Below are positions 1 through 5,584 of a stretch of DNA of 10,724 nt, piece by piece. The notes under the pieces were generated by a model, which saw only the letters and a list, made by a program, of their open reading frames with translations, did no database searches and was not told the origin of the DNA. The DNA is from Phyllobacteriaceae bacterium (lineage in GTDB: Bacteria; Pseudomonadota; Alphaproteobacteria; Rhizobiales; Devosiaceae), in assembly GCA_012799265.1 (NCBI GenBank), contig JAAZLP010000482.1, positions 1 to 10,724 on the forward strand, given 5' to 3'. A program made the position numbers and the translations under genes. Within the stretch, counting starts at the first letter, position 1. The number at the start of each line of letters is the position of its first letter.

Positions 1-285
1 CCGAAGCGGGCGGTCGATGTGCGGCGATCGCTGCAGCGGGCGGTGGATATTCCATCGCATGCGCAGCCGCTGTTCGACGCCTTGCGCGAAGCGCGGCTCA
101 AGCTGGCGCGGCAGCAGGGCGTGCCGCCCTATGTGATTTTCCACGACGCCACGCTGCGCGCCATGGCGCTGGCGCAGCCGACCCATCCGCATGATATGCT
201 CAACCTGCCGGGTGTGGGTCAGGGCAAGCTTGACCGCTATGGCGACGCATTTTTGACAGTGGTCAGGGAGCATCTGAATGGCTGA
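1..285 (+). CDS. recQ: ATP-dependent DNA helicase RecQ, C-terminal end (partial)
   Basis: This is the last 94 codons of a gene that begins before the window; the frame is open from base 1. The residues from about LFDALREARLKLA to the end match the HRDC domain that closes RecQ helicases. Visible hallmarks are the 'ppYVIFHDATLRAMA' helix, then 'LPGVGQGKLDRYGDAFL', a helix-hairpin-like segment typical of HRDC. RecQ unwinds forked and recombination DNA 3' to 5' in the cytoplasm, and HRDC helps bind DNA. The helicase core and zinc-binding parts lie outside the window, so their integrity cannot be judged. The stop overlaps the start of the next gene by 8 bases, which suggests joint translation. Other HRDC proteins such as RNase D are possible, but the end so soon after a single HRDC fits RecQ. 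Confidence 0.85.
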   Translation, partial: PKRAVDVRRSLQRAVDIPSHAQPLFDALREARLKLARQQGVPPYVIFHDATLRAMALAQPTHPHDMLNLPGVGQGKLDRYGDAFLTVVREHLNG

Positions 286-1279
286 CGGAACCGAGACACT
301 CTCCGGACCTCAGCCGATCAAGCGCCCTCGCCTCCCCATCATCGATATTGCCCGCGGCATCGCCATCATCGCGATGGTGATCTACCACCTGTCATGGGAT
401 CTGGCCTTCTACCGGTTCATACCGGTGGACGTGTCCTATGACCCCGGTTGGGTCGCCTTTGCGCGGACCATCCTCTTTTCCTTTATGTTCCTTGTCGGCG
501 TCGGGCTCGTGCTCGGGCATGGCGAGGGCATCCGATGGAAGGCGTTCTGGCGGCGATGGATTTTCGTTGCCATTGGGTCGCTGCTGATTACGCTGGGGAC
601 GTGGATCGCCTTCCCCGGAAGCTTTGTCTATTTCGGCGTGCTGCATGCCATCGCCGTCTCGATGCTGCTGGCGCTGCCTTTTCTCTTCGCGCCGATCTGG
701 CTGACGGCGCTGGTTTCGGCGACCGTGATCGGGCTGCACTTTGCCTATGTCGATCCGGCTTTCAATGCGGTGCCGCTGAGCTGGATCGGGTTCTGGGAAG
801 TGCCGCCGCTGACCAATGATCTGGTGCCGCTGTTCCCATGGTTTGGCGTGGTGCTCGCCGGTGTGACCGTTACGCGGCTCGTGCGGGGCACGGCAGTTGA
901 AGAAAAGCTGGCGGCTATCCAGCCGAAGAATGTGGTGGCGCGCGTGCTGGCCTGGATGGGGCGGTGGAGCCTTGTCATCTATCTCGTGCATCAACCGCTG
1001 CTGCTGGCCGTCATTGCGCCGCTCAGCATGGCGCTGGGGACGGAAGAAGCCGGGCGGGAAATCCAGTTCCTCAATTCCTGCCAGGTGAGCTGCGAAGCGA
1101 CCGGGGCAACGGCGGCGCAATGCGCCACCTATTGCCAATGCGGCCTGGAAGGCGTGAACCGGGACAATCTCTGGGAGCCGGTTTTTACCGGGCTGGTTTC
1201 GGCAGAGGATCAGGCCAAGCTGGATGCCAATAACCGGCAGTGCTCGGCGCTGATCTATCCCGAGCTGAACGCCAACTAG
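278..1279 (+). CDS. DUF1624 / heparan-alpha-glucosaminide N-acetyltransferase-like membrane protein
   Basis: A 333-residue inner-membrane protein of the DUF1624 (HGSNAT catalytic-like) group. The family opening 'IIDIARGIAIIAMVIYHLSWDL' is at residues 21-42, with His37 at the end of the first membrane segment. Further hydrophobic segments lie near 60-80, 93-112, 118-135, 138-156, 183-200 and 231-250. His123 (FGVLHAIAV) and His238 (VHQPLL) are other likely key residues. By relation to HGSNAT, members are predicted to move acetyl groups across the membrane onto sugars; the real substrate is unknown. A polar, cysteine-rich tail follows the last membrane segment, with Cys268, 272, 282, 286, 288 and 322. 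The start is supported by AGGGAG at 265-270, seven bases ahead of ATG, and overlaps recQ by 8 bases. The stop shares CTAG with the convergent gene. Family is confident; biochemical role is inferred. Confidence 0.85.
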   Translation: MADGTETLSGPQPIKRPRLPIIDIARGIAIIAMVIYHLSWDLAFYRFIPVDVSYDPGWVAFARTILFSFMFLVGVGLVLGHGEGIRWKAFWRRWIFVAIGSLLITLGTWIAFPGSFVYFGVLHAIAVSMLLALPFLFAPIWLTALVSATVIGLHFAYVDPAFNAVPLSWIGFWEVPPLTNDLVPLFPWFGVVLAGVTVTRLVRGTAVEEKLAAIQPKNVVARVLAWMGRWSLVIYLVHQPLLLAVIAPLSMALGTEEAGREIQFLNSCQVSCEATGATAAQCATYCQCGLEGVNRDNLWEPVFTGLVSAEDQAKLDANNRQCSALIYPELNAN

Positions 1280-2574
1280 TCCTCGAAATAGTCGGCGGCT
1301 GTTGGCGCGAGGAAGGGCTTGAGCTCATCCAGCGAGGCGGCGAAAAGGTCTGTCGTGCAGACCGACATCACGTGCGGGTAGCCGGAAACGGTGAACATGA
1401 TCTTCGGGCCCGCGACGATGCGGATGTCGAGATGGTCAGCGATGGCGTTGTCACCGAAGCAGATTTCGTCGGTTTCGGCGTCCCCCATATAGACGTCCTG
1501 CGGGATACGCTCCTTGACGAATGCGATGAGGTCCTGGTCCGGGCCCCATTTGTAGGCGTCGGGGTTGGCGCGGGCGATCTCGACGTCGGCGATCTCACCA
1601 GCCTCCGCGCCCCATTGGCGCGGCACCCAGGAGGCGATGATCTTTGCGGGATCGAGGCGGTCGCCGGTTTCCAGGTCGTAGGTGTAGCTATCGTAGTGGT
1701 TATAGGGATGGGCGCCGGTGCAGTAGAGGCTGCCGCTCTGGGTCCAGCTGACGAGGCGCGGCGAGAGATAGGTGAGCGTCACCTGCTCATTATCGTAGTC
1801 GGCCAGATGGCCGCCCATGATGGACCACTCGCTGTTCACGCCATAGCTGGCATGGACCATGGCGAGGCAATCGAGCGCCGAGAGGTTCATGCGGCGGTGG
1901 TGATCGGCGAGGATGGCGTTGACGCGTGTGACGCTCTCGTCATTGGGCAGGGAGATGGCGCGGGGGAAGGGGAATTTGGTGCGCGGATCGGTGACGTAGT
2001 GGAACTGCGCGCCGTCGATCTCTTCCGGTTCGCTCTCTTCGAGCGGCACGTCGAGCAGCGTCATTTCATAGGGCGCGGTGGTCCAGTTGAGCTTCCACTC
2101 GTTCATATAGGCATAGGAGGCAGAGCGCTCGTGGAGGCTGGTTGCCGTCGCGGTCTGGCTGGGATCGAGCGGGCGCCAGCCGATGGTTTCGAGATTGATC
2201 CCCTGCGGCTTCGACTTGGGGCCGTTGACTGTTCGCGTCACGGAGGCAGTGAAGCTCACCGGGTCAAAGCTGACCTCCCAAACAGCAGCGAGCGGCGCCT
2301 TGATGACTTCGCCGGTGTCCGCGAGCTCGCAATCATCCTCGCCGCACATGGCTTCTTCATGCAGGACCCAATTGAAATCCTGACTGGAGACCGGGACCAG
2401 CGGCACGTCAGCGCCCCAATCGAGGAAGGCGTAGCGTCCAGCGACGGCGCCATCGCGCGGCTGGGTCAGCTCCACGACGATATCGCGACCATTGAGCTTG
2501 CCTGCGAAAGTGAAGACGGCGGCAAAGGCAGGCGAGGCGATGAGGGCGAGCAGAAGGGCGAGAGCCAGGCGCAT
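1276..2574 (-). CDS. Secreted protein with DUF3298-like region, function unknown
   Basis: A 432-residue exported protein. The start at 2574 is chosen over an upstream in-frame one because it begins with a clear signal peptide (MRLALALLLALIASPAFA, cleavage likely after residue 18 or 19) and has GGAGG six bases ahead. The mature protein has six cysteines (MCGEDDC, LDCLAM, LYCTG, EICFG, SVCTT), which suits disulfides in the periplasm. The middle and C-terminal parts, with 'GAHPYNHYDSYTYDLETG' followed by a 'LDPAKII' segment, resemble the DUF3298 domain seen in RsiV-like and other exported proteins. This likeness is by eye and not certain. No catalytic residues are recognised and no membrane segment follows the signal peptide. 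It stands alone, diverging from the TauE gene and converging on the DUF1624 gene with a 4-base overlap. A plus-strand open frame across most of it (1240-2646) is a shadow. Confidence 0.8.
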   Translation of the reverse strand: MRLALALLLALIASPAFAAVFTFAGKLNGRDIVVELTQPRDGAVAGRYAFLDWGADVPLVPVSSQDFNWVLHEEAMCGEDDCELADTGEVIKAPLAAVWEVSFDPVSFTASVTRTVNGPKSKPQGINLETIGWRPLDPSQTATATSLHERSASYAYMNEWKLNWTTAPYEMTLLDVPLEESEPEEIDGAQFHYVTDPRTKFPFPRAISLPNDESVTRVNAILADHHRRMNLSALDCLAMVHASYGVNSEWSIMGGHLADYDNEQVTLTYLSPRLVSWTQSGSLYCTGAHPYNHYDSYTYDLETGDRLDPAKIIASWVPRQWGAEAGEIADVEIARANPDAYKWGPDQDLIAFVKERIPQDVYMGDAETDEICFGDNAIADHLDIRIVAGPKIMFTVSGYPHVMSVCTTDLFAASLDELKPFLAPTAADYFED

Positions 2575-2580
2575 AGGGTT

Positions 2581-2585
2581 CCTCC
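2581..2585 (-). promoter_or_regulatory. Ribosome binding site fixing the start of the secreted protein
   Basis: On the minus strand GGAGG is followed by AACCCT and then ATG at 2574-2572. The spacing of six bases is near ideal. It decides in favour of the signal-peptide start over an upstream in-frame ATG at 2715 that would bury the signal peptide 47 residues inside the protein. Confidence 0.75.
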
Positions 2586-2722
2586 ACATTGGCCGCGTTT
2601 TAGCACGCTTTTCGGCGAGATGGAGGGCAAGGTCCGGGCCGCATAAACGGGGCTTTGCGAAAACGGCGAGGTGCTTGCGGGCCGACATTTGCCGGAGCGC
2701 CCACCGTTGTCTCACGCCCTGC
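2586..2722. other. Divergent intergenic region, no gene seen
   Basis: This stretch lies between the start of the minus-strand secreted-protein gene and the leader of the plus-strand TauE gene. Promoters for both must lie here or close by. I see no convincing -35/-10 pair, no long inverted repeat and no gene-like reading frame. The open frames crossing it are short continuations of shadows from neighbouring genes. Confidence 0.4.
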
Positions 2723-2792
2723 AGGAGAGAGGCATGACCCCATGCCCACGTGGCCCGTAGCGGCGCGGGCAGGTCTGGGCCACCAATGAGAA
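2723..2792 (+). promoter_or_regulatory. Leader with strong ribosome binding site and two nested mini reading frames ahead of TauE
   Basis: AGGAG at 2723-2727 sits six bases ahead of ATG 2734, which opens an 8-codon frame, MTPCPRGP, ending at TAG 2758-2760. A second ATG at 2742 opens a 15-codon frame (MPTWPVAARAGLGHQ) ending at TGA 2787-2789, three bases before the TauE ATG and in the same frame as TauE. TauE itself has no good ribosome binding site. The layout would suit translational coupling or a leader peptide. Both mini frames are far too short to be secure genes, and the strong site may be chance. Confidence 0.35.
2750..2783 (+). repeat. GC-rich inverted repeats that could form alternative hairpins before TauE
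   Basis: GTGGCCC at 2750-2756 pairs perfectly with GGGCCAC at 2777-2783. A competing stem pairs GCCCG at 2753-2757 with CGGGC at 2766-2770. The two share bases 2753-2756, so only one can form at a time. The outer stem ends 9 bases before the TauE start codon. The stop of the 8-codon mini frame lies between the arms. Whether the RNA folds this way in the cell is unknown; short GC-rich stems are common at this base composition. Confidence 0.35.
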
Positions 2793-3533
2793 ATGGTTCT
2801 CATCTCCAGCATTGTCGCCGTTGCCGTCTTTCTCACCTCAACCCTGTCGGGCGTTTTGGGCATGGCGGGCGGACTGCTGCTGCTGGCGACACTTCTTGCC
2901 TTGCTGCCGGTGGCAACGGCGATTGCCGTGCAGGGGGCGATCCAGATCGTCGCCAATGGCTCGCGGGCCTGGTTCTCGCGCGAACATATCGACTGGCGCG
3001 TGCTGGGCTTTATCTGCATCGGGCTGGCGGGGGCGGCGGTGGTGCTGTTCATCCTGCGCTATACGCCGGACCTCGCCGCAGTCTGCATCGCGATCGGGCT
3101 CATGCCGATTCTGGTCTGGATTCCCAAGCATTGGCTGGCGCTGGATGCGAGCAAGCCGGTGCATGCCGTTCTGTGCGGCTTTCTGGGTGGCGGGCTCAAT
3201 CTTGCGGTGGGCGTGTCAGGCCCCGCTGTGGATATCTTTTTCATTCGCACGCAGATGGATCGGCGACGGATCGTCGCCACCAAGGCAGCAACGCAGGTGA
3301 TCTCGCACGCGGCCAAGGTGGTGTTTTATGGCGCTGTCGCGACCGCAATGGGCACAGGAGACTGGATTCTGGTGCTGATTGCGGCGCCCTTCGCCGTCGC
3401 CGGCACCAATCTCGGCTATCACATCCTGCAGCGGTTGAGCGACGAAGGCTTCCACAAGTGGACGCGCTGGATCGTTACCGCCATTGGAATTTTCTACATG
3501 GCGCGCGGCTTGTCCTTGCTCCTCGGGGCCTGA
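2793..3533 (+). CDS. Sulfite exporter TauE/SafE family membrane protein
   Basis: A 246-residue inner-membrane protein with about eight hydrophobic segments. It shows the internal duplication typical of the TauE/SafE (PF01925) family: a glycine-rich first-half motif, SGVLGMAGGLLLLATLL at residues 19-35, and a second-half counterpart, GFLGGGLNLAVGVSGPAVDIF at 129-149. Family members are proposed to export small sulfur anions such as sulfite or sulfoacetate, or other organic anions; the substrate here cannot be read from the sequence. The length fits the family. A stop in the same frame at 2787-2789 makes ATG 2793 the first possible start; no good ribosome binding site is seen directly ahead. 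The LysR-type gene begins 26 bases after the stop, so the two are probably co-transcribed and the regulator may control this exporter. Confidence 0.88.
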   Translation: MVLISSIVAVAVFLTSTLSGVLGMAGGLLLLATLLALLPVATAIAVQGAIQIVANGSRAWFSREHIDWRVLGFICIGLAGAAVVLFILRYTPDLAAVCIAIGLMPILVWIPKHWLALDASKPVHAVLCGFLGGGLNLAVGVSGPAVDIFFIRTQMDRRRIVATKAATQVISHAAKVVFYGAVATAMGTGDWILVLIAAPFAVAGTNLGYHILQRLSDEGFHKWTRWIVTAIGIFYMARGLSLLLGA

Positions 3534-3549
3534 TGAGTATGGTGCCTCT

Positions 3550-3554
3550 AGGAG
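3550..3554 (+). promoter_or_regulatory. Ribosome binding site fixing the LysR start
   Basis: AGGAG followed by ACGAC and ATG at 3560. This favours ATG 3560 over the in-frame ATG at 3533, which overlaps the TauE stop by one base and has no such site. Confidence 0.7.
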
Positions 3555-3559
3555 ACGAC

Positions 3560-4471
3560 ATGGCACCTTTCGACAGCGTAACAGCGCGACTCATCCTGCT
3601 TTTGGCCGAGACTGGCTCCATTGGCCGCGCCGCGGAACGCGAGGGCATTGCCTCCTCTGCCGTGAGCCGCCGCGTGTCCGATCTCGAAGCGCGGCTGGGG
3701 GTCGTGCTGTTTGATCGTTCGGCCCATGGCGTGCGCCTCACCAAGGCAGGTGAAGCCTATGCCGAAGGGTGCCGGACCGTGTTGCGGTCGATCGCTGACC
3801 TCGATGCGATCATGACCGATTTTGGCTCGGGGCAGCGGGGGAGCCTGCGTCTGGCCTGTACCAGTTCGGCCCTGACCGGGCGGCTGCCGGAACTGCTGGC
3901 CAAGTTCGCCACACGGCATCCGGGCATCGAAATCAATATCAGCGAGATGGGCGCCGCCAAGGCGCTTCTGGCGCTGGACGAGGGACAGGCGGATGTCGCC
4001 ATCGTCTCTGACAATTACGATTTTACGCGCTTTGACATCAAACCCTTCGAGGACGAGCGCATCTGGGTGCTGGTGCCGCCCGAGCATCCGCTGGCCGAAG
4101 ACATCGAGCCGCGTAAGGCGATCCCTTTCGGCCAATTGCTCGATCATCCGATCGTCGGCATTCACCACGCCGGTTCGCTCGATCGGCTATTGGCGGAAGC
4201 TGCCGCCAAGGCGGGCCGAGAACTGATCGAGGCGCTGCGCGTGGAGAGCTTCCCGGCGCTGGTGCGCATGGTCGAAGCGGGCTTCGGAATCGGGTTCCTG
4301 CGCTCCACCAGCCTTCACCTTCTGGCAGGGACCGATCTCGTCTGCGCACCCCTGGCAGAGCCCTGGGCAATGCGGCAATTGCTGGTCGCACGGCGCAAAT
4401 CGAGCCCGCTGTCGGCGGCAATGAAGGGCTTTATCGCCCTGTCGCAAGAGACTTATTTGCCGTCTGCGTAG
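3560..4471 (+). CDS. LysR-type transcriptional regulator
   Basis: A 303-residue DNA-binding regulator of normal LysR length. The N-terminal winged helix-turn-helix covers about residues 5-63, with 'GSIGRAAEREGIASSAVSRRVSDLEARLGVVLFDR' spanning 19-53. This is the classic LTTR pattern of alanines, SAVSRRVSDLE recognition helix and LF-R wing. A linker helix follows to about residue 87. The effector-binding part, a type 2 periplasmic-binding fold, starts near residue 94 (GSLRLACTSS) and shows the usual 'LPELLAKFATRHPGIEINI' and 'EAGFGIGFL' segments. Its inducer is unknown. Unlike many LysR genes it is not divergent from its neighbour but lies directly after the TauE gene, in the same direction. 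The iron operon starts 121 bases downstream with its own promoter candidate, so control of that operon is not implied. Confidence 0.92.
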   Translation: MAPFDSVTARLILLLAETGSIGRAAEREGIASSAVSRRVSDLEARLGVVLFDRSAHGVRLTKAGEAYAEGCRTVLRSIADLDAIMTDFGSGQRGSLRLACTSSALTGRLPELLAKFATRHPGIEINISEMGAAKALLALDEGQADVAIVSDNYDFTRFDIKPFEDERIWVLVPPEHPLAEDIEPRKAIPFGQLLDHPIVGIHHAGSLDRLLAEAAAKAGRELIEALRVESFPALVRMVEAGFGIGFLRSTSLHLLAGTDLVCAPLAEPWAMRQLLVARRKSSPLSAAMKGFIALSQETYLPSA

Positions 4472-4501
4472 TTAACAAGACATCTAGCGTCATATTTTCC
4501 T

Positions 4502-4530
4502 TTGACAGCTCCCAGGCATCGAGTCTAGGA
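4502..4530 (+). promoter_or_regulatory. Candidate promoter of the siderophore importer operon
   Basis: TTGACA at 4502-4507 is a perfect -35 hexamer. With a 16- or 17-base spacer it is followed by TCTAGG or CTAGGA near 4524-4530, only a weak -10. Transcription would start close to 4536-4538, inside the iron-operator candidate. It lies about 60-90 bases ahead of the binding-protein ATG, in the 121-base gap after the LysR gene. Confidence 0.45.
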
Positions 4531-4539
4531 AGCTGACAA
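4502..4539 (+). repeat. Imperfect inverted repeat with 9-base arms around the promoter
   Basis: TTGACAGCT at 4502-4510 and AGCTGACAA at 4531-4539 are inverted copies with one mismatch, 20 bases apart. The left arm covers the -35 hexamer and the right arm overlaps the iron-operator candidate. Viewed as direct repeats, TGACA recurs 31 bases apart (4503 and 4534), about three helical turns. It may be a second operator for a dimeric or looping regulator, or chance. Confidence 0.35.
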
Positions 4540-4549
4540 GCGTCGTCAG
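4533..4549 (+). promoter_or_regulatory. Candidate iron-responsive operator (TGA-N9-TCA)
   Basis: The sequence reads CTGAC-AAGCGTC-GTCAG, a perfect 5-base inverted repeat with a 7-base spacer. It contains TGA-N9-TCA, the core of the IRO box recognised by RirA, the Rrf2-type iron regulator of Rhizobium and relatives. It sits at the expected transcription start of an iron-uptake operon, where a bound repressor would block RNA polymerase when iron is ample. The motif is short and rirA itself is not in the window, so the assignment is inference. Confidence 0.45.
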
Positions 4550-4592
4550 GTTTCGACGCTCGCTCAGCACTTCTGGATGGGACTGCCTCTTC

Positions 4593-5516
4593 ATGACTTC
4601 GCTTTTCCGCACTACTGCCGTTGCCGCCGCACTGTTTGCAGGCGCCCTTTCGATGGCCACTGTCGCCACCGCACAGGACAAGGTCATCGCCCACGCACAG
4701 GGCGAAACCACCATTTCCGGCGTTCCGGCCAAGGTTCTGGTTCAGGACTGGGCTTCGCTCGACAACCTTGCCGCTCTTGGCGTGGACGTTGCTGGCGTGC
4801 CGTCGTCCAACGCTCCGGGCTACCTCAAGGATGTGATCCCAGCCGACGCACTGCCGCTCGGTTCGCTGTTCGAGCCTGACTTTGAAGGCATCGCGGCCTC
4901 GGACTCGGACGTCTACTTCGTCTCCGGCCGTTCGGCTGCCGCCTATGAAACCGCCAAGGACATCCTCCCGACCGTCGACCTGTCGGTGAACAACGCTGCC
5001 ATCATCGATGGCCTGAAGACCAACCTCACCACGCTGGGCGAAATCTTCGACAAGCAGGACAAGGCCGCCGAGCTGATCGCCAATGTCGATGCCAAGGTTG
5101 CTGAAGCCAAGGCCGCTGCCGAAGGCAAGGGCAATGCCCTCGTGATCGTGACCAATGCCGGCAAGCTGGGTGTCTATGGCCCCGACAGCCGCGTTTCCTG
5201 GGTCTATAACGAGGTCGGCATGCCGTCGGCTCTCGACAGCGTCAAGGACGGCGATCACGGTGGCGATGCCGTGACCTTCGAATTCCTGCTCGAAGTGAAC
5301 CCGGACTGGGTCTTCGTTGTGGACCGTGATGCCGGCACCACCGAGAACACTGGTGCAGCGCAGGCCCTGCTCGATAACGAACTGTTCAACCAGACCACTG
5401 CCGCCAAGGAAGGTCAGATTGTTTATCTCGACTCTCAGGCCGCCTACATCACCATGAATGGCTACCAGGCGGTGACTCTTCTGCTTGACCAGGTCATCGC
5501 CGGCCTTCAGAAGTAA
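4593..5516 (+). CDS. Siderophore ABC transporter substrate-binding protein (CeuE/FatB/VctP class)
   Basis: A 307-residue periplasmic protein that captures ferric siderophore and hands it to the membrane permeases. Residues 1-27 form a signal peptide (AxA site at 25-27); there is no lipobox cysteine, so it should be soluble. The rest is a class III binding-protein fold. By eye all five residues that CeuE of Campylobacter jejuni uses for tetradentate catecholates have counterparts: Arg113 (VSGR), Arg200 (GPDSR), His222 (GDHGG), Arg245 (VVDR) and Tyr285 (AAYI). The likely ligand is therefore an iron-catecholate or a hydrolysis product of one. Codon use is strongly biased to GC-ending, abundant-tRNA codons, more so than in its neighbours, which fits high expression. 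ATG 4593 is chosen because it leads straight into the signal peptide; the ribosome binding site is weak. It is the first gene of the importer operon, followed by a hairpin. Confidence 0.93.
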   Translation: MTSLFRTTAVAAALFAGALSMATVATAQDKVIAHAQGETTISGVPAKVLVQDWASLDNLAALGVDVAGVPSSNAPGYLKDVIPADALPLGSLFEPDFEGIAASDSDVYFVSGRSAAAYETAKDILPTVDLSVNNAAIIDGLKTNLTTLGEIFDKQDKAAELIANVDAKVAEAKAAAEGKGNALVIVTNAGKLGVYGPDSRVSWVYNEVGMPSALDSVKDGDHGGDAVTFEFLLEVNPDWVFVVDRDAGTTENTGAAQALLDNELFNQTTAAKEGQIVYLDSQAAYITMNGYQAVTLLLDQVIAGLQK

Positions 5517-5529
5517 TCCTACAATTCAG

Positions 5530-5555
5530 GGCCCGGCGGCCTCGGTCGCCGGGTC
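5530..5555 (+). terminator. Hairpin between binding-protein and permease genes (attenuator or mRNA-stabilising loop)
   Basis: CCCGGCG at 5532-5538 pairs perfectly with CGCCGGG at 5547-5553 around an 8-base loop. A G-U and a G-C pair extend the stem to 5530-5555. Only a broken T-rich stretch follows, so it is not a strong intrinsic terminator. Such loops directly after a binding-protein gene commonly protect the upstream message or let only part of the transcription through, giving more binding protein than permease. Confidence 0.6.
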
Positions 5556-5584
5556 TTGCTGCATTTTATAGACCGGACTTTTCA

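Noticed and set aside
7..50. Near-repeat CGGGCGGTCGATGT / CGGGCGGTGGATAT, 30 bases apart
   Set aside because: Lies within the recQ reading frame and could simply be RAV-D-like codons recurring in a linker; only two copies.
1240..2646. 468-codon plus-strand open frame opposite the secreted-protein gene
   Set aside because: Its product is rich in valine, glycine, arginine and acidic residues without domain features, a usual antisense shadow in GC-rich DNA. The minus strand has a signal peptide and ribosome binding site.
2746..2753. CCACGTGG palindrome ahead of TauE
   Set aside because: Eight-base palindromes occur by chance, its flanks do not extend the symmetry, and no bacterial regulator clearly requires it here.
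2750..3559. Upstream extension of the LysR frame through the TauE gene
   Set aside because: The extension is low-complexity, arginine- and glycine-rich and overlaps the whole TauE gene. A good ribosome binding site at 3550-3554 and normal LysR length fix the start at 3560.
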